From NCBI RefSeq assembly GCF_963678185.1, contig NZ_OY782757.1:1809001-1873000 (forward strand): a DNA stretch of 64,000 nucleotides, given 5' to 3'. The notes beneath the pieces are model-generated. The model saw only the letters and a program-made list of their open reading frames with translations. It had not been told where the DNA came from and did no database searches. Positions 56,281-64,000 of the stretch are shown here, piece after piece. Both the position numbers and the translations under genes were made by a program. Numbering within the stretch: position 1 is the stretch's first letter; every line of letters starts with the position of its first letter. Origin of the DNA: an uncultured Tolumonas sp. Lineage in GTDB: Bacteria > Pseudomonadota > Gammaproteobacteria > Enterobacterales > Aeromonadaceae.

Positions 56281-59007
56281 ATGGCCACAATTCATGTAGA
56301 CGGCAAAGAATATGAAGTAAACGGTTCCGACAACCTGCTCGAGGCATGCCTGTCTCTGGGGTTAGATGTACCGTATTTCTGCTGGCACCCGGCGTTGGGT
56401 AGCGTGGGTGCTTGCCGACAATGCGCAGTAAAACAATATTCCGGCCCCGATGACAAACGCGGGCGCCTGGTGATGTCATGTATGGCACCGGCCAGTGATG
56501 GCACCTATATCTCGATTGAAGACGAAGAAGCGGTCGAATTTCGGAAGAGCGTCAATGAATGGATGATGATGAATCATCCGCACGATTGCCCGGTGTGTGA
56601 AGAAGGCGGCGCCTGTCATTTACAAGATATGACGGTCATGACCGGACACAACACCCGTCGTTATCGTTTCACTAAACGCACGCATGAAAATCAGGATCTC
56701 GGCCCGTTTATTTCACATGAAATGAACCGTTGTATCGCCTGTTACCGCTGTGTGCGTTATTACAAAGATTACGCGGATGGCCCGGATCTGGGTGTGTATG
56801 GTGCACACGACAATGTCTATTTTGGCCGCGTAGAATCCGGCACACTGGAAAGCGAATTTTCCGGCAACTTAGTCGATATTTGCCCAACCGGTGTTTTTAC
56901 CGATAAAACTCAATCTGCTCACTTTAACCGCAAGTGGGATATGCAGTACGCACCAAGTATCTGCCACGGTTGTAGCTTAGGTTGCAACATCAGCCCCGGG
57001 GAGCGTTACGGCGAACTGCGTCGTATCGAAAATCGCTATCACGGCGGCATCAACCACTACTTCCTGTGTGACCGTGGTCGTTTTGGTTATGGTTACGTCA
57101 ATCTGCCAGAACGCCCATACAAAGCTTATCACCGCCATGAAAATCAGTTATTTGAACTCAGCACTACTGAAGCTGCTGAGAAAGTAGCTGATGCATTACG
57201 TCGCACCAAACGTATCGCCGGTATAGGCTCACCGCGCGCCAGTATCGAAAGTAACTTCGCCTTACGTGAACTGGTCGGTGAAGAACATTACTCCAGCGGT
57301 GTCGCCGAGAAAGAATGGCAATGTCTGCAAAAAATGACCGAATTGCTGCGCCATAGTGGTGTGAATACCCCTACGTTGCGTGAAATTGAAACCTGCGATG
57401 CCATTTTTGTGTTAGGTGAAGATTTGACCCAGACTGCGGCGCGCATGGCCTTGGCCGTTCGTCAGGCGGTGAAAGGCAAAGCACGTCAGAAAGCAACCGA
57501 GTTAAAAGTGGATGTCTGGCAGATCGCCGCAATCCAGAACATTGGCCAGAATGATCGCTTCCCACTCTATCTGACCAGCTTAGACAGCACGCGTCTGGAT
57601 GATGTCGCTTGTGTGCATTACCACGCGGCATATGTCGATCAAGCACGTCTCGGTTTTGCTGTCGCGCATTTACTGGATAGCAAAGCACCTGCTGTTCCCG
57701 ATGCCGATGACACATTGATGTCCGTTGCCCGTCAGATTGCCGATGGTTTGTCGAATGCTAAACATCCGTTAATTATCAGCGGTACTACCAGCGAAACACC
57801 TGCTTTGCTGGATGCAGCAGCCAATATCGTCAGTGCATTACGTCAGAAAAATCCAGATGTCAGTTTGTCGCTCGTGGCGGCAGAAGCTAACAGTGTGGGT
57901 AGTGCTTTGATCGGTGGGAAAACCGTCGAGCAAATGCTGACAGCGGTGGAAGAAGGCCATATCGACACACTGATTGTGATGGAAAATGATCTATTCCGTC
58001 GCGCACCAGCTTCCCGCGTTAAAGCAGCGTTGCAAAAAGTGCAGCAATTGATCGTGCTCGACCACCAGCAAACCGAGCTGCTAGCTGCGGCGGATTGGGT
58101 TTTACCGGCTGGCACATTTGCGGAAGCAGATGGCACATTAGTCAATAATGAAGGCCGGGCACAACGCTTCTTCCAAGTGTTTGATCCGGCATATTACGAT
58201 AATACCCGTTCCGTCAAAGATAGCTGGCACTGGTTACACGCATTGAATAGCCTGCTGGTGCATCGTCGAATGGATTGGGGTGTCATGGATGAACTCATTA
58301 ACCGCTGTGTGGAAGCTATTCCAACCCTGCGCGCCATGGTTGATGCGGCACCGAATGCGAAATTCCGCATCAAAGGGTTGAAACTCGCTCGTTCACCGCA
58401 TCGTTATAGCGGCCGAACCTCGATGCGTGCGGATATTGATGTCAGCGAACCGCAAGCAACACAAGACAGTGATTCTGCATTTACCTTCTCGATGGAAGGT
58501 TACAGTGGTAGTCGTGAAGCCTTCCAGCAAGTGCCTTTTGCATGGGCGCCAGGTTGGAACTCACCGTCAGCATGGAATAAATTCCAGGATGAAGTTGGTG
58601 GTCATTTACGAGCTGGTGATCCGGGTACACATCTGTTTGATAGCGGTCTTTCTGCAGTCGCCGCTTACTGTACTGATATTCCAGCCGCCTACGTTCCTAC
58701 CAATGCACCACAGGCCGTTGCTTACTGGCAATTATTTGGTAGCGATGAACTGACTCAACGTTCTGATGTCATTCAAAAACGCATGTCTGCACCAACGTTA
58801 TATCTCAGTGAAGATGATGCCGCACGTCTGCAATTAAAAGATGGCTGCCAAGTCAGCTTCATCTGGGACAACCAACGTTTTGAGCTGCCGCTGAAAGTCA
58901 GTCACCATTTAGCGGATGGTCTAGTGGGTCTGCCACTGGGTATCGCGCCATTCACTCCAGCCATGCTGGCAACAACGATTGAATCATTGCAGGAGGTCAG
59001 AACATGA
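56281..59007 (+). CDS. nuoG: NADH-quinone oxidoreductase subunit NuoG
   Basis: NuoG is the large peripheral subunit with clusters N1b, N4, N5 and, in this type, N7. The 908-aa protein has the 2Fe-2S Cys in [11 protein letters not shown] and GACRQCAV, the His-Cys3 N5 site in [16 protein letters not shown], and the N4 site in [13 protein letters not shown] and CPTG. The N7 site [13 protein letters not shown] is followed by YFLCDRG. A molybdopterin-like fold without cofactor follows. The length equals E. coli (908-910 aa). It begins 54 nt after nuoF and overlaps nuoH by four bases. Confidence 0.97.
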   Translation: MATIHVDGKEYEVNGSDNLLEACLSLGLDVPYFCWHPALGSVGACRQCAVKQYSGPDDKRGRLVMSCMAPASDGTYISIEDEEAVEFRKSVNEWMMMNHPHDCPVCEEGGACHLQDMTVMTGHNTRRYRFTKRTHENQDLGPFISHEMNRCIACYRCVRYYKDYADGPDLGVYGAHDNVYFGRVESGTLESEFSGNLVDICPTGVFTDKTQSAHFNRKWDMQYAPSICHGCSLGCNISPGERYGELRRIENRYHGGINHYFLCDRGRFGYGYVNLPERPYKAYHRHENQLFELSTTEAAEKVADALRRTKRIAGIGSPRASIESNFALRELVGEEHYSSGVAEKEWQCLQKMTELLRHSGVNTPTLREIETCDAIFVLGEDLTQTAARMALAVRQAVKGKARQKATELKVDVWQIAAIQNIGQNDRFPLYLTSLDSTRLDDVACVHYHAAYVDQARLGFAVAHLLDSKAPAVPDADDTLMSVARQIADGLSNAKHPLIISGTTSETPALLDAAANIVSALRQKNPDVSLSLVAAEANSVGSALIGGKTVEQMLTAVEEGHIDTLIVMENDLFRRAPASRVKAALQKVQQLIVLDHQQTELLAAADWVLPAGTFAEADGTLVNNEGRAQRFFQVFDPAYYDNTRSVKDSWHWLHALNSLLVHRRMDWGVMDELINRCVEAIPTLRAMVDAAPNAKFRIKGLKLARSPHRYSGRTSMRADIDVSEPQATQDSDSAFTFSMEGYSGSREAFQQVPFAWAPGWNSPSAWNKFQDEVGGHLRAGDPGTHLFDSGLSAVAAYCTDIPAAYVPTNAPQAVAYWQLFGSDELTQRSDVIQKRMSAPTLYLSEDDAARLQLKDGCQVSFIWDNQRFELPLKVSHHLADGLVGLPLGIAPFTPAMLATTIESLQEVRT

Positions 59008-59975
59008 CAATATCTGCAGAGTTTCTCGATCTGCTCATTGCAGTTGGAAAAGCCCTGATAGTGCTGCTGGTGGTGGTCGGTTTAGGCTCATTTATGAGTT
59101 TTATCGAACGCCGCTTGCTTGGCCTTTGGCAAGATCGTTATGGTCCGAACCGGGTTGGCCCGTTTGGTATATTCCAGCTCGTTGCCGACATGATCAAAAT
59201 GTTCTTCAAAGAGGATTGGATCCCGCCCTTTGCTGACCGTTTGATCTTTGTTCTAGCACCGATGATTGCGTTCTGTTCATTCCTCATCGCCTTTGCGATT
59301 GTACCGGTCACACCGACCTGGGGTGTTGCAGATCTCAATATCGGGATCTTGTTTTTCTTTTGTATGGCAGGTCTGGCTGTGTATGCGGTGCTGTTTGCTG
59401 GTTGGTCGAGTAATAACAAATACTCGCTGCTCGGTAGTCTGCGCGCCTCAGCACAAACACTAAGTTATGAAGTGTTTCTGGGGTTGTCGCTGATGGGGAT
59501 CGTCGCGCAAACCGGCTCATTCAACATGCGCGATATCGTCGAAGCACAGAGTCATGTCTGGAACATCATTCCGCAATTCTTTGGTTTTGTGACTTTCGCT
59601 TTTGCGGGTGTAGCGGTAACGCATCGTCATCCATTTGACCAACCGGAAGCGGAACAAGAATTGGCCGATGGTTATCACATCGAATATGCCGGGATGAAAT
59701 GGGGTTTATTCTTCGTGGGTGAATATATCGGCATTGTGCTGATTTCCGCCCTGCTAGTAACCCTGTTTTTCGGCGGCTGGCATGGCCCTTGGTTGCCACC
59801 AATCGTCTGGTTTGCCCTGAAAACCGGCTTTTTCATGATGTTATTTATTTTGTTGAGAGCATCGCTACCACGCCCGCGTTATGACCAGGTAATGTCATTC
59901 GGCTGGAAAATTTGCCTGCCACTGACGCTGCTCAATTTGTTGGTAACAGGTGCCATGGTGTTGTTGGCGCAGTGA
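59004..59975 (+). CDS. nuoH: NADH-quinone oxidoreductase subunit NuoH
   Basis: NuoH is the membrane subunit at the quinone chamber. The 323-aa protein (E. coli 325) has about eight helices, the conserved [23 protein letters not shown] loop (quoted here as [18 protein letters not shown]), [20 protein letters not shown] and [13 protein letters not shown]. It is coupled to nuoG by an ATGA overlap. Confidence 0.97.
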   Translation: MTISAEFLDLLIAVGKALIVLLVVVGLGSFMSFIERRLLGLWQDRYGPNRVGPFGIFQLVADMIKMFFKEDWIPPFADRLIFVLAPMIAFCSFLIAFAIVPVTPTWGVADLNIGILFFFCMAGLAVYAVLFAGWSSNNKYSLLGSLRASAQTLSYEVFLGLSLMGIVAQTGSFNMRDIVEAQSHVWNIIPQFFGFVTFAFAGVAVTHRHPFDQPEAEQELADGYHIEYAGMKWGLFFVGEYIGIVLISALLVTLFFGGWHGPWLPPIVWFALKTGFFMMLFILLRASLPRPRYDQVMSFGWKICLPLTLLNLLVTGAMVLLAQ

Positions 59976-59985
59976 GGAAAAGACC

Positions 59986-60528
59986 GTGAAAATAAAACAT
60001 ATAGTAAATGGAGTCGGAACTCAGCTACGCAGTCTGGCCATGGTGTTCTCACATGCCTTCCGCCCGCGTGACACGCTTTGTTATCCAGAGGAAAAGGTAC
60101 CTTTAGCTCCGCGTTACCGTGGCCGTATCGTGCTGACCCGCGACCCTGACGGGGATGAACGTTGTGTAGCCTGTAACTTGTGTGCGGTCGCCTGCCCCGT
60201 CAGTTGTATTTCATTACAGAAAGCCGAACGAGTGGATGGACGTTGGTATCCGGAGTTTTTCCGTATCAACTTCTCGCGCTGCATCTTTTGTGGTCTCTGC
60301 GAAGAAGCGTGTCCAACCACGGCGATTCAACTTACCCCTGATTTTGAGATGGGCGAATTCCGTCGTCAGGATATGGTGTATGAAAAAGAAGATTTGTTGA
60401 TCAGCGGCCCCGGTAAATATCCGGATTATAACTTCTACCGTGTCAGTGGTATGGCGATTGATGGCAAGCCGAAAGGCAGTGCTCAGAAAGAAGCTGCACC
60501 GATTGATGTGAAGAGCATTTTGCCTTAA
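59986..60528 (+). CDS. nuoI: NADH-quinone oxidoreductase subunit NuoI
   Basis: NuoI carries the two 4Fe-4S clusters N6a and N6b. The 180-aa protein (E. coli 180) has [15 protein letters not shown] and [12 protein letters not shown]. The start is a GTG at 59986, preceded by GAGGAAAAGACC; it reads [11 protein letters not shown] and aligns with E. coli MTLKELLVGFG. The longer ATG reading from 59950 would overlap nuoH and add a Trp/Cys-rich tail, so it was rejected. Confidence 0.96.
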   Translation: MKIKHIVNGVGTQLRSLAMVFSHAFRPRDTLCYPEEKVPLAPRYRGRIVLTRDPDGDERCVACNLCAVACPVSCISLQKAERVDGRWYPEFFRINFSRCIFCGLCEEACPTTAIQLTPDFEMGEFRRQDMVYEKEDLLISGPGKYPDYNFYRVSGMAIDGKPKGSAQKEAAPIDVKSILP

Positions 60529-60541
60529 GGAGCCGCTTGAT

Positions 60542-61069
60542 ATGGAACTCGCGTTTTATGGATCGTCGGTAGTCGCCATATTGGCTACCCTCGGGGTCAT
60601 CAGCGGAACCAATCCGATGCATGCCCTGTTATATCTGATCGTGTCGCTGATTGCCGTCGGCATGATTTTCTTCAGCCTCGGTGCCAGCTTTGTTGGTGCT
60701 ATGCAGGTGATCGTCTATGCCGGTGCCATCATGGTGCTGTTTGTGTTCGTGGTGATGATGCTGAACTTAGGCACCGCGCAAGAACAAGAGCGGCAATGGA
60801 TGAAACCGATGACCTGGGTTGGCCCACTGTTATTAAGTGTGGGTCAGATGGCGGTATTTTATGTCGCATTACATGGCATTGAAGGCACCATTACCGGTGA
60901 ACCGATTACCGCCAAACAGGTCGGTATTGGTTTATACGGCCCTTATGTATTGGCGGTAGAACTGGCGTCTTTGTTACTGCTGGCAGGTCTGGTTGCCGCT
61001 TATCACTTAGGTCGTGAAACCCGCCGTGGTGACATTATCTCCACCCGTAACGAGGAGGATGACGCATGA
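60542..61069 (+). CDS. nuoJ: NADH-quinone oxidoreductase subunit NuoJ
   Basis: NuoJ is a membrane subunit with five helices, one of which carries the pi-bulge that gates proton transfer. The 175-aa product has [20 protein letters not shown] and [21 protein letters not shown], the conserved helix III. E. coli NuoJ is 184 aa. A GGAG site lies upstream. The stop overlaps nuoK by four bases. Confidence 0.96.
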   Translation: MELAFYGSSVVAILATLGVISGTNPMHALLYLIVSLIAVGMIFFSLGASFVGAMQVIVYAGAIMVLFVFVVMMLNLGTAQEQERQWMKPMTWVGPLLLSVGQMAVFYVALHGIEGTITGEPITAKQVGIGLYGPYVLAVELASLLLLAGLVAAYHLGRETRRGDIISTRNEEDDA

Positions 61070-61374
61070 ATGGCATTCCCTTTGAGCATGGGCTGATCGT
61101 CGCAGCCATCCTGTTTTCACTCGGTTTATGCGGTTTGTTACTCCGTCGCAATCTGCTGTTTATTCTGATGAGCATCGAAGTATTGATGAACGCCTCTGCG
61201 GTGGCTTTTGTGGTCGCAGGTAGTCGTTACGGCCAGGTAGACGGACAAATCATGTACATTCTGGTGATCAGCCTCGCGGCCGCCGAAGCCAGTATTGGTC
61301 TGGCGCTGTTGATGAGAATGTACCGTCGTCACCATACGCTGAATGTCGATGCGGTTAAGGAGATGCGCGGATGA
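61066..61374 (+). CDS. nuoK: NADH-quinone oxidoreductase subunit NuoK
   Basis: NuoK is a three-helix membrane subunit with two key Glu residues, seen here in [14 protein letters not shown] and [14 protein letters not shown]. The 102-aa protein is close to E. coli (100 aa). It is coupled to both neighbours by four-base overlaps, nuoJ upstream and nuoL downstream. Confidence 0.96.
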   Translation: MNGIPFEHGLIVAAILFSLGLCGLLLRRNLLFILMSIEVLMNASAVAFVVAGSRYGQVDGQIMYILVISLAAAEASIGLALLMRMYRRHHTLNVDAVKEMRG

Positions 61375-63212
61375 ATCTGTTATTCCTGACTTGTCTGTTC
61401 CCGTTTGTCGGTTTTCTGATCCTCGCGTTTTCTGCGGGTCGTCTAAGTGAAAATCGTGCAGCGTTGGTGGGTGTCGGTAGTATCGGTCTTTCCGCACTGA
61501 CCACCCTCGTTGTCGGCATACAATTCCTGCAACAAGCGACTGTAGGTGCGATTTACAACCAGACGCTGTGGCAATGGATCAACACCGCCACTCTGAAAGT
61601 AGGCTTAGTACTGCATCTCGATGGTCTGTCGCTGACCATGTTGGGTGTGGTTACCGGGGTTGGTTTCCTGATCCACCTATTTGCTTCGTGGTATATGCGC
61701 GGTGAAGAGGGTTACTCACGCTTCTTTGCTTACACCAATCTGTTCATCACCAGCATGCTGTTTTTGGTACTGGCCGATAACTTGATGTTCGTCTATCTCG
61801 GTTGGGAAGGTGTAGGCCTGTGCAGTTACTTGCTGATCGGTTTTTACTATAAAGATCGCAATAACATTGCTGCCGCGATGAAAGCGTTTATCGTTACCCG
61901 TGTCGGTGACGTGTTCCTCGCAATTGGTTTATTCGTGCTTTATCGTGAATTAGGCACCCTGAACATTGCCGATATTCTGGTCTTAGCACCCCAGAAGCTG
62001 ACGGCTGGTGACCCAACGATCGAATTTGCCACGCTGATGTTACTCGGTGGTGCGGTGGGTAAATCAGCCCAGTTGCCATTACAAACCTGGTTGGCCGATG
62101 CGATGGCAGGCCCAACACCAGTCTCTGCACTGATCCACGCGGCGACCATGGTGACAGCGGGTGTCTATCTGATTGCACGTACACATGGCTTGTTCCTGAT
62201 GGCGCCGGATGTTTTGCATCTGGTCGGCATTGTTGGCGCAGTCACACTGATACTGTCTGGTTTTGCCGCTCTGGTGCAGACCGACATCAAGCGTATTCTG
62301 GCTTATTCCACTATGAGTCAGATCGGTTACATGTTCCTCGCGTTAGGCGTGGGGGCTTGGGGTGGTGCGATATTCCACCTGATGACACACGCGTTTTTTA
62401 AAGCGTTGCTGTTCCTCTCGGCCGGCTCAGTCATTATTGCCTGCCATCATGAGCAGAACATTTTCAAGATGGGCGGGCTGCGCAAATCCATTCCGCTGGT
62501 ATATGCCGCGTTTTTGATTGGTGGTTCAGCACTGGCTGCCCTGCCCTTCGTCACCGCCGGTTTCTTCAGTAAAGACGAGATCTTGTTTGCCGCTTATCAG
62601 GGTGGTTATTCCTGTCTGTTATTGTCGGGTTTAGTGGGCGCGTTCCTGACCTCGCTATATACCTTCCGGCTGATTTTTATCGTGTTCCACGGTGAAAGTA
62701 AGCTGAAAGCACATCCGGGACATGGCCTCAGCCATCATTTACCACTGTTGGTATTAATGCTGCTGTCTACCTTTGTTGGTGCCTTGATCTCGCCACCGTT
62801 AGCAAGCGTGTTCCCTGCCGTCAATGAAAGCCATGACGGAAAACTACTAATTGAATTGCTCTCGGCAACGATTGCTATTTCCGGTATTGCGCTGTCGGCG
62901 TTCTTGTTCCTGGGTGAGCGTAAACTGGTGAGTAAATTGGCTAATTCGCCGATGGGCAAACCGCTTAGTGCATTGTGGTTCAATGCTTGGGGTTTTGACT
63001 GGCTTTATCATCATCTGTTTGTCATGCCATATCGAGCAATCGCACAACTGTTACAACGTGACCCGTTAGACCGAATGATAGCGCTTTGTGCTCTGGTTGT
63101 TGGCGCACTGAATCGTCTGAGTGTGCAAATGGTAACCGGAAATCTGCGCTGGTATGCCGCCAGCATGAGTCTGGGTGCGCTGGTCGTGTTGACTTTGTTG
63201 TTGGTGTACTAG
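61371..63212 (+). CDS. nuoL: NADH-quinone oxidoreductase subunit NuoL
   Basis: NuoL is the distal antiporter-like proton-pumping subunit. The 613-aa protein (E. coli 613) has the conserved [15 protein letters not shown] with the key Glu, [20 protein letters not shown] with Lys, and [18 protein letters not shown]. The C-terminal horizontal-helix segment follows. It lies 10 nt before nuoM. Confidence 0.97.
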   Translation: MNLLFLTCLFPFVGFLILAFSAGRLSENRAALVGVGSIGLSALTTLVVGIQFLQQATVGAIYNQTLWQWINTATLKVGLVLHLDGLSLTMLGVVTGVGFLIHLFASWYMRGEEGYSRFFAYTNLFITSMLFLVLADNLMFVYLGWEGVGLCSYLLIGFYYKDRNNIAAAMKAFIVTRVGDVFLAIGLFVLYRELGTLNIADILVLAPQKLTAGDPTIEFATLMLLGGAVGKSAQLPLQTWLADAMAGPTPVSALIHAATMVTAGVYLIARTHGLFLMAPDVLHLVGIVGAVTLILSGFAALVQTDIKRILAYSTMSQIGYMFLALGVGAWGGAIFHLMTHAFFKALLFLSAGSVIIACHHEQNIFKMGGLRKSIPLVYAAFLIGGSALAALPFVTAGFFSKDEILFAAYQGGYSCLLLSGLVGAFLTSLYTFRLIFIVFHGESKLKAHPGHGLSHHLPLLVLMLLSTFVGALISPPLASVFPAVNESHDGKLLIELLSATIAISGIALSAFLFLGERKLVSKLANSPMGKPLSALWFNAWGFDWLYHHLFVMPYRAIAQLLQRDPLDRMIALCALVVGALNRLSVQMVTGNLRWYAASMSLGALVVLTLLLVY

Positions 63213-63222
63213 GAGGCCTGTC

Positions 63223-64000
63223 GTGAGTTTACTCTGGTTAATATTATTACCGTTTATTGGCGGCTTCCTCTGCTGGTTAATTGAATTCACCCGCAAAGGA
63301 ACCAACATTCCACGTTGGATTGCGCTGGTGACCATGTCATTACAGCTGCTGCTATCGCTCAGTTTGTGGCAATCACATGATTTTTCATTAGTACTGCCTG
63401 GCCAAGGCAACTGGACGCTCGATTACCAGCTGCCGTGGATCCCCCGCTTCGGTATTTCCGTTCATTTAGCCATGGATGGGATTTCCCTGCTGATGGTGTC
63501 ACTGACCGGTTTGCTGGGTATTTTGGCAGTCGTCTGCTCCTGGAATGAAATTCAGGATCGTGTCGGTTTCTTCCACCTTAACCTGTTGTGGATCTTAGGT
63601 GGTGTAATTGGCGTGTTCTTGTCACTGGATCTGTTCCTGTTTTTCTTCTTCTGGGAAATGATGCTGGTGCCGATGTACTTCCTGATTGCACTGTGGGGAC
63701 ACAGTGGTTCTGATGGTCGTACCCGTATTTACGCGGCAACTAAATTTTTCCTGTACACCCAGGCTAGTGGCTTGCTGATGCTGCTCTCTATTCTGGCATT
63801 AGTCTTCATCCATTACCGCGCAACCGGCATGTTCTCTTTTGACTACACGCAACTGCTGAACACCCGCATGGCACCAGAAGTGGAATTTATGCTGATGTTA
63901 GGTTTCTTCATCGCCTTTGCAGTGAAGATGCCTTTGGTACCACTGCACGGCTGGTTACCCGATGCACATAGTCAGGCGCCGACAGCCGGTTCTGTTGACT
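63223..64000 (+). CDS. nuoM: NADH-quinone oxidoreductase subunit NuoM (partial, runs off right edge)
   Basis: NuoM is the second antiporter-like proton-pumping subunit. The start is a GTG at 63223 after AGGAGGCCTGTC; 259 codons are present. The product begins MSLLWLILLPFIGGFLCWLI and contains FFWEMMLVPMYFLIALWG with the essential Glu. The window ends in KMPLVPLHGWLPDAHSQAPT. The stretches match E. coli NuoM almost word for word. The remaining half and nuoN should follow beyond the window. Confidence 0.95.
   Translation, partial: MSLLWLILLPFIGGFLCWLIEFTRKGTNIPRWIALVTMSLQLLLSLSLWQSHDFSLVLPGQGNWTLDYQLPWIPRFGISVHLAMDGISLLMVSLTGLLGILAVVCSWNEIQDRVGFFHLNLLWILGGVIGVFLSLDLFLFFFFWEMMLVPMYFLIALWGHSGSDGRTRIYAATKFFLYTQASGLLMLLSILALVFIHYRATGMFSFDYTQLLNTRMAPEVEFMLMLGFFIAFAVKMPLVPLHGWLPDAHSQAPTAGSVD

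Noticed and set aside
1-64000. Mobile elements, prophage or CRISPR array
   Set aside because: No transposase, integrase, phage gene, direct-repeat array or attachment duplication was found. The only tandem repeats are the tRNA-Leu genes and their spacers.

Overview
The window is chromosomal DNA from a gammaproteobacterium with moderate GC content. The closest fit is the order Aeromonadales, for example a Tolumonas-like organism. This is inferred from recognisable proteins (DeoCABD, RNase R, OxyR, NuoA-M with a fused NuoCD, a Vibrio-like GlgC) and from gene order, not from a database search. Almost all of the window is housekeeping DNA. No insertion sequence, prophage or CRISPR array was seen.

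Layout. 1-4973 (minus strand): the nucleoside-catabolic operon deoC-deoA-deoB-deoD (deoD runs off the left edge) behind the TatD-family gene yjjV. 5032-11021 (minus): an orphan outer-membrane barrel, prfC, a large chemotaxis receptor and a YitT-family membrane protein. 11200-11337 (plus): a strong Fur box over a promoter, a short structured transcript and a terminator, forming a candidate iron-regulated small RNA. 11338-17679: rnr-rlmB, a soluble diguanylate cyclase, oxyR divergent from a cytochrome b562 gene, and a lipoprotein. 18075-24607 (minus): aroK-aroB-damX-dam-rpe-gph-trpS. 24608-27085: a dapA resembling alphaproteobacterial DapA, behind an attenuator-like leader, then a sugar-phosphatase gene and a divergent second Hfq. 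27313-34953: mrcA divergent from pilMNOPQ. 35041-39106: rsmC and glgCA. 39166-39589: three tandem tRNA-Leu(CAG) genes. 39636-41322: a ComFB-like gene and a Firmicutes-type RNA uracil methyltransferase. 41430-50643: galETKM, galR and mglBAC, with several GalR-type operators. 51480-64000 (plus): nuoA to nuoM, with nuoM cut by the right edge.

How it fits together. Galactose is taken up by MglBAC and converted by GalM, GalK, GalT and GalE. GalR lies between the two operons, and its likely operators flank both. GlgC and GlgA then build glycogen. The deo operon salvages nucleosides. Nuo feeds electrons from NADH to quinone. In many gammaproteobacteria the mrcA/pilMNOPQ and aroK-to-trpS blocks are contiguous; here they are separated and inverted, and the break holds the foreign-looking dapA, the phosphatase and the odd Hfq.

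The most unusual items are the Fur-box small RNA with an anti-Shine-Dalgarno loop, the Hfq paralogue with altered RNA-contact residues, and the dapA leader that combines a lysine-containing mini-ORF with mutually exclusive hairpins.
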